From assembly GCF_037860835.1 (NCBI RefSeq), contig NZ_JBBEOG010000005.1:62001-126000 (forward strand): a stretch of 64,000 nucleotides of DNA, read 5' to 3'. Below are positions 60,664 through 64,000 of the stretch, piece by piece. Positions within the stretch are counted from its first letter, which is position 1, and every line of letters starts with the position of its first letter. Source of the stretch: Aquipuribacter nitratireducens. Its GTDB lineage: Bacteria; Actinomycetota; Actinomycetes; Actinomycetales; JBBAYJ01. The translations under genes and the position numbers were made by a program. Below the pieces are notes generated by a model. The model did no database searches. It worked only from the letters and a program-made list of their open reading frames with translations, and was not told where the DNA came from.

Positions 60664-61116
60664 GTGTCGTCGCAGCGCTCTGCCGTGGCCGTGGCCGTGT
60701 ACGGGGTGCTCGTTGACGGCGGGCGGCTGCTGTTGATGCGCCGGGCGGGCAGCGGCTATCGCGATGGCCAACTGTCTCTTCCCGCAGGGCACCTCGACGG
60801 TGGCGAGGACGCCGTTTCGGGGATGATTCGCGAACTGAGGGAGGAGCTCGACATCGTGGCGGATCCGGCCTCGTGCAAGTTGGCGTTGACCATGCACCGC
60901 GCGCCCGAAGGAGCAGGAGACAGGGAGTACGTCGATCTGTTCTTCCTGGTCGAACGCTGGAGAGGGGTTCCGACGATCGCAGAGCCGCACAAGTGCGAAG
61001 AGCTGATCTGGGTCGACCGCCACCAGCTTCCCTGGGATGTCGTCGACTACGTTGCTGCGGCTCTCCGATCCATCGACGCCCGGCAGCCAATGGCACTGCA
61101 CGGCTGGAGGCCGTGA
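60664..61116 (+). CDS. NUDIX hydrolase
   Basis: 150 residues from GTG 60664. NUDIX box GHLDGGEDAVSGMIRELREE followed by LDI; the usual final Gly is Asp. 'GYRDGQLSLPAGH' and 'EELIWVDRHQLPWDVVDYV' are typical of MutT-like nucleotide hydrolases. It is divergent from the GNAT gene (220 bp apart). It is not closely similar to the NUDIX copies at 47897 and 62170. Confidence 0.87.
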   Translation: MSSQRSAVAVAVYGVLVDGGRLLLMRRAGSGYRDGQLSLPAGHLDGGEDAVSGMIRELREELDIVADPASCKLALTMHRAPEGAGDREYVDLFFLVERWRGVPTIAEPHKCEELIWVDRHQLPWDVVDYVAAALRSIDARQPMALHGWRP

Positions 61117-61267
61117 GGGACGCCGGCGACTTCCCGGACTGGCTCCTAAGTTTCGCCGCCTGAGGATGGCTCTGCGGAACGCCTTCTTCGCGAACTCGCG
61201 CGCGTGGGGCCGGCCGCCGTCGCAGACGTCGCCGGCAACGGGGGACTGGACGGCGTACCGGCACCGG

Positions 61268-62065
61268 TCAGTGGAGGAGCTGAGTGCTCGTCTCGTCGAC
61301 GAATCTGCGGACCGCGGCTGTTCGTGGCGGCTCGTCGTCGCTCCCGCCCTGGTACCACCAGTCCCGCGCCCACAGCACCACGTCCCTGTGCGCGGGCACG
61401 GCCTCAGCGATGATCGTTGCCGCGACCTTCTTTGAGACCTGGTCCCCGGCATCTAGTGCGACTGCGGCGCGGCACACGCTGAGGACTGCGTAGGCCTGTC
61501 CGCCGGGGGTGGTCATGCCGCGCACCCATGTCGGCCAGTCCCGGACATGGTGCAGCAGCGAGTCCCTGGCCTGCTCGTCGTCGATCGCGGGGATCACGGT
61601 CTGCACCGGCGGTCCGGTCAGCGTGACGCCGTGCCGGTGCGCCAACGACCAGCCCAGCACTCGGTGCTGGGTCGCTGCGAGCAGGTGCAGGTGCTCGCCC
61701 GGGCTGACCCGCGCGATAACGCCAGGCGCAGCGAGATCGTCGTCGGTCGCCTGCCGTTGCAGCGTGTCGAGAGCCACGTACTCGACCTCCACGCGGCTCC
61801 GCCACATCGGGAACCGTGCGTCCACAGTGTCGTGGACGACCCGCAAGCGGACGAGCAGCTCCTCATCGGGTTGCTGGGTCAGTACCGCGAGAAGGTCGAC
61901 GTCGCTGCGTCCCTGGCAGAAGTCACCGACCGCGAGGGAGCCGTGCAGGTACACGCCCGCGAGAGCAGGGCCGAGGCCTTCTGAGAGCAGGTCGACGGTC
62001 GTCGTGAGCAGCGTCCGCACGTCTCCGGGTATCGAGCGGAGGGAGTTGCTCTCCGTGTCACTCAC
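61268..62065 (-). CDS. Aminoglycoside adenylyltransferase-like protein, copy 2
   Basis: 265 residues from GTG 62065. Intact nucleotidyltransferase motif 'YLHGSLAVGDF' then 'RSDVDLLAV' (GS-x(n)-DxD), and a helical C-domain as in ANT(9)/ANT(3'') enzymes that adenylylate spectinomycin or streptomycin. Same length as copy 1 and clearly its duplicate, but with the catalytic Gly-Ser kept, so this is the likely active copy. Drug specificity is unproven. Confidence 0.85.
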   Translation of the reverse strand: MSDTESNSLRSIPGDVRTLLTTTVDLLSEGLGPALAGVYLHGSLAVGDFCQGRSDVDLLAVLTQQPDEELLVRLRVVHDTVDARFPMWRSRVEVEYVALDTLQRQATDDDLAAPGVIARVSPGEHLHLLAATQHRVLGWSLAHRHGVTLTGPPVQTVIPAIDDEQARDSLLHHVRDWPTWVRGMTTPGGQAYAVLSVCRAAVALDAGDQVSKKVAATIIAEAVPAHRDVVLWARDWWYQGGSDDEPPRTAAVRRFVDETSTQLLH

Positions 62066-62169
62066 CCCGGCAGCGTCCCCAGAAGTCGGCGACCGTGCCA
62101 TTCATTTCCGCGATGGGTCCGCGGCAGGCCGGCACAAGCAGGCGCGCCATGCCTGACAGGGTGAGGCGG

Positions 62170-62637
62170 GTGTCCGAGACGGTGGCCGACAGTGGCAAGG
62201 ACGAGCACATCGTGGTCGCCGGTGTCCTGTGCCGAGCCGGCCGGGCGCTGCTGGTGCACCGCTCGCCGTCCCGACGCTGGTACCCCGACGTCTGGGACCT
62301 TCCCGGCGGGCACGTCGAGCCCGGCGAGGCCCCGCAGCGCGCGCTGGAGCAGGAGCTCGCCGAGGAGCTCGGCATCACGGCCATCGTGACCGGCGAACCG
62401 TTCGCTCGGCTGCGCGGCGACGACTTCGTGATGGATGTGTGGGTGCTGGACCAGTGGCGCGGGGAAGCGGCCAACCAGGACGTCGAGGAGCACGACGCCC
62501 TGGCATGGCTCACCAGTGACGAGATGAGCGCGCTCCGCCTGGCCGATGCTCGCCGGCCGCGCCTGGTGCGGGCAGCCCTGCAACAACCGCGCTCAACGCA
62601 GGGGCGCCCCTCGCGCCTGTCTCCTGGACCTCAGTGA
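62170..62637 (+). CDS. NUDIX hydrolase, single-domain copy
   Basis: 155 residues from GTG 62170. NUDIX box GHVEPGEAPQRALEQELAEE then LG. It is nearly the same as the NUDIX half of the gene at 47897 ('DDFVMDVWVLDQWRGEAANQ' in both). I chose GTG 62170 rather than ATG 62149 because upstream of GTG the two copies are in different frames (one extra G here), so only the GTG start is conserved. The VOC domain is missing: the frame stops shortly after 'VRAALQQP'. Confidence 0.82.
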   Translation: MSETVADSGKDEHIVVAGVLCRAGRALLVHRSPSRRWYPDVWDLPGGHVEPGEAPQRALEQELAEELGITAIVTGEPFARLRGDDFVMDVWVLDQWRGEAANQDVEEHDALAWLTSDEMSALRLADARRPRLVRAALQQPRSTQGRPSRLSPGPQ

Positions 62638-62734
62638 AGCTCGAGTTCGACGCCTGGGAAGGCAGTCGCGGCGGCCACCCGTACACGTTGTGTCCGGCGG
62701 TCACCGACCAGCGGCGACCGTGATCCGGTCGGTT

Positions 62735-62753
62735 GTGCCCGTCCCGTGCCCCC
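62735..62753 (+). promoter_or_regulatory. Arm-type repeat upstream of att copy 6
   Basis: GTGCCCGTCCCGTGCCCCC, 73 bp before the repeat at 62808. Confidence 0.6.
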
Positions 62754-62807
62754 GAGCGGTAAGAGGCCCGCAAAGCTGCAGGTCAGCGGCGGTATCGCAG
62801 ACGCTCT

Positions 62808-62866
62808 TGAAAACCGTTAAACGCTCAACCAGGACGTTTCGTGGGTTCGAATCCCACGCCCTCCGC
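62808..62866 (+). repeat. att copy 6: 3' half of tRNA-Ser(UGA) with a different variable arm
   Basis: The anticodon part and T arm/acceptor match the other copies, but the variable arm is AAACG...CGTTT instead of AACAGG...CCTGTT, still able to pair. The T stem is followed by the same GCCCTCCGC. The right flank resembles that of copy 1. Confidence 0.82.
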
Positions 62867-63262
62867 TGACTGAGTCATGCCAGCTCTGACCTGGGCGAAC
62901 GTCATGACCTGCGGGTTCTTCGGTACGTCGGGGTACGGGGTCCCTTGCCGACGGTCCGCGGGACCGTTCGCCCCGTCCGACAGTCAATGGCCGTTGGCAG
63001 TTGATTGTGCGGTCCGAGCCTCGGATCTTCACGCTGTGCCCCATGCGTGCCCCCGAGAACGATCTTGTCGGGCGTGGCGGTGTAGCCGCGATGATGGCGA
63101 AGACTGCACCACGAGCTGGCCGGGGCCCACGTCACGCTGCCGCGGCCCTGCCGAAGGTCGCCTGGGTTGCCCACGGGACGGCCTATGACGAGTCGAGGCA
63201 GAGAAGCCAATTTCTGTGGTGGCTGCAGCACCGCACCGACAGCCCTCGGCCTGTCGACCTTC
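62867..63262. other. Non-coding region after att copy 6
   Basis: No supported gene. It contains 'catgacctgcggg' and a GTGCCCC pair at 63034-63056, both also seen after att copy 1. Confidence 0.5.
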
Positions 63263-63730
63263 GACGGGCACAGCGTCACCCCGGCCACTGCGGTGGTACC
63301 GAAGTGCGAGATCACCGTCATGATCGTCGCCGTCGCCGTCGTCACCCACAACCTCGCCTACGGCGTCGTCGCCGGCGTCCTGACCGCGATGGTCCTGTTC
63401 GCCCGCCGCGTCGCCCACCTCGCCGAGGTCACCTCCGTCACCGACCCTGACGGCAACCACGTCGTGTTCAGCGTCCACGGTGAGCTCTCCTTCGCCTCCA
63501 GCAACGACCTCGTCTACCGGTTCGACTACGCATGCGACCCCGACGACGTCGTCATCGACCTGTCGCAGACGCACGTGCGTTACGCCTCCTCGGTCGCCGC
63601 GCTCGACGCGGTCACCAGCACGTTCGCACGACGCGGCAAGATCGTCACCACCGACCTCACCGAGCGCAGCGCCACAATGCACAGCCGGCCGCCGGGGAGC
63701 TGTCGGCAGCCGCTGAGCGAGGCCTGCGGC
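63263..63730 (+). pseudogene. SulP-family transporter remnant (last membrane segment and STAS domain)
   Basis: The frame reads 'DGHSVTPATAVVPKCEITVM', 'AYGVVAGVLTAMVLFARRVAHL', 'VVFSVHGELSFASSNDLVYRF', 'DDVVIDLSQTHVRYASSVAALDAV', the C-terminal end of a SulP anion transporter with its STAS domain. The ~400 N-terminal residues are missing, and near the end ('SRPPGSCRQP') the frame slips; the other frame gives the expected 'GELSAAAERG'. It is a decayed gene. Confidence 0.7.
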
Positions 63731-63746
63731 ACGGTCGGCGGGTGCG

Positions 63747-64000
63747 CTACGTGCCGAGCAGGCGGCGCGCGGCGTCGTCGGCGGGGAAGATCAGCTCGAC
63801 CCGCAGCTCGTCGAGCGTGACGTCCGCGGCTCCTCCGAAATGGGCGACCACGGAGATGGTCCGCACGACGTCGTTACCGACTCGGAAGTGCGGGCACAGC
63901 ACCCGACCGGCCGGCGTCGTGGGCGAGGGGACAGGTGGCGGACGGCGTCCGAGGCGAGATCGACCAGGCCGGCCAGGACCTCGTCTCCGGGGTGGCGGGC
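63747..64000 (-). pseudogene. C-terminal part of a MmyB-like transcriptional regulator, frameshifted
   Basis: On the minus strand the frame ending at TAG 63747 reads 'GRVLCPHFRVGNDVVRTISV', 'VAHFGGAADVTLDELRVELI', 'FPADDAARRLLGT', resembling the end of the MmyB-like ligand-binding domain of HTH regulators. Upstream, near 63935, the sense sequence ('HPGDEVLAGLVDLASDAVRHL') is in another frame, so one base seems lost. It runs off the window. Confidence 0.4.

Noticed and set aside
1-64000. CRISPR array
   Set aside because: No series of short regularly spaced repeats; the only recurrent repeats are 5-27 kb apart.

Overview
The window is GC-rich (about 70% by eye), uses many GTG starts and carries families typical of Actinobacteria (DUF805, a TIGR02569-like kinase, ISL3-type IS). 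It looks like an accessory region of an actinobacterial chromosome; genus cannot be told from the sequence alone.

Layout. The main organising feature is a series of six ~60-bp direct repeats (starting at 7991, 34999, 40793, 45891, 52651 and 62808). Each is the 3' half of a tRNA-Ser(UGA) gene, from the anticodon loop to the discriminator base, with no 5' half. Exactly 73 bp upstream of each lies the motif GTGCCCGTCCYGTGCCCCC (near-identical in all six), which looks like an integrase arm site. Four of the six share a ~60-bp right flank ending in a TTGTCCACA-like box. I read them as attachment-site copies left by successive integration into one tRNA-Ser gene. They cut the window into cassettes. 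No cassette carries a recognisable integrase.

Cassettes. (i) 1-7990: the end of a DNA-phosphorothioation-associated cluster (partial methyltransferase, DGQHR protein, HNH nuclease), an ISL3 element with 8-bp target duplication, and a reverse transcriptase with a small overlapping partner gene. (ii) 8051-34998: a 27-kb catabolic block. It has secreted or periplasmic-type enzymes (PQQ-type dehydrogenase, ThuA protein, polyhydroxybutyrate-depolymerase-like esterase), a CoA-transferase/citryl-CoA lyase pair, an IclR regulator, and a tightly overlapping operon of aldehyde dehydrogenase, ThDP enzyme, cupin, TRAP transporter, SDR, OYE-type reductase, TIM-barrel protein, zinc ADH and EamA exporter. 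Four similar 17-bp operator-like sites upstream of its transcription units suggest one IclR regulon. A matrixin-like protease follows. (iii) 35059-40792: Hen1/Pnkp RNA repair plus an AAA ATPase. (iv) 40853-45890: a PLD-SNF2 helicase plus a PD-(D/E)xK nuclease. (v) 45951-52650: ComB-like phosphatase, aminoglycoside nucleotidyltransferase, NUDIX-VOC fusion, methyltransferase, two kinase-fold proteins and a toxin-antitoxin-like pair. (vi) 52711-62807: DUF805 protein, a 1483-residue STAND NTPase of defence type between two ISL3-like terminal repeats, then a second, diverged copy of the ComB/ANT/NUDIX block with an extra GNAT-NUDIX pair. (vii) After the last repeat: gene remnants (SulP/STAS, MmyB-like regulator).

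Together the window looks like a tRNA-anchored, cassette-built defence and fitness island: phage-defence candidates, RNA repair, resistance-like enzymes and a substrate-specific catabolic operon, each between copies of the same attachment site.
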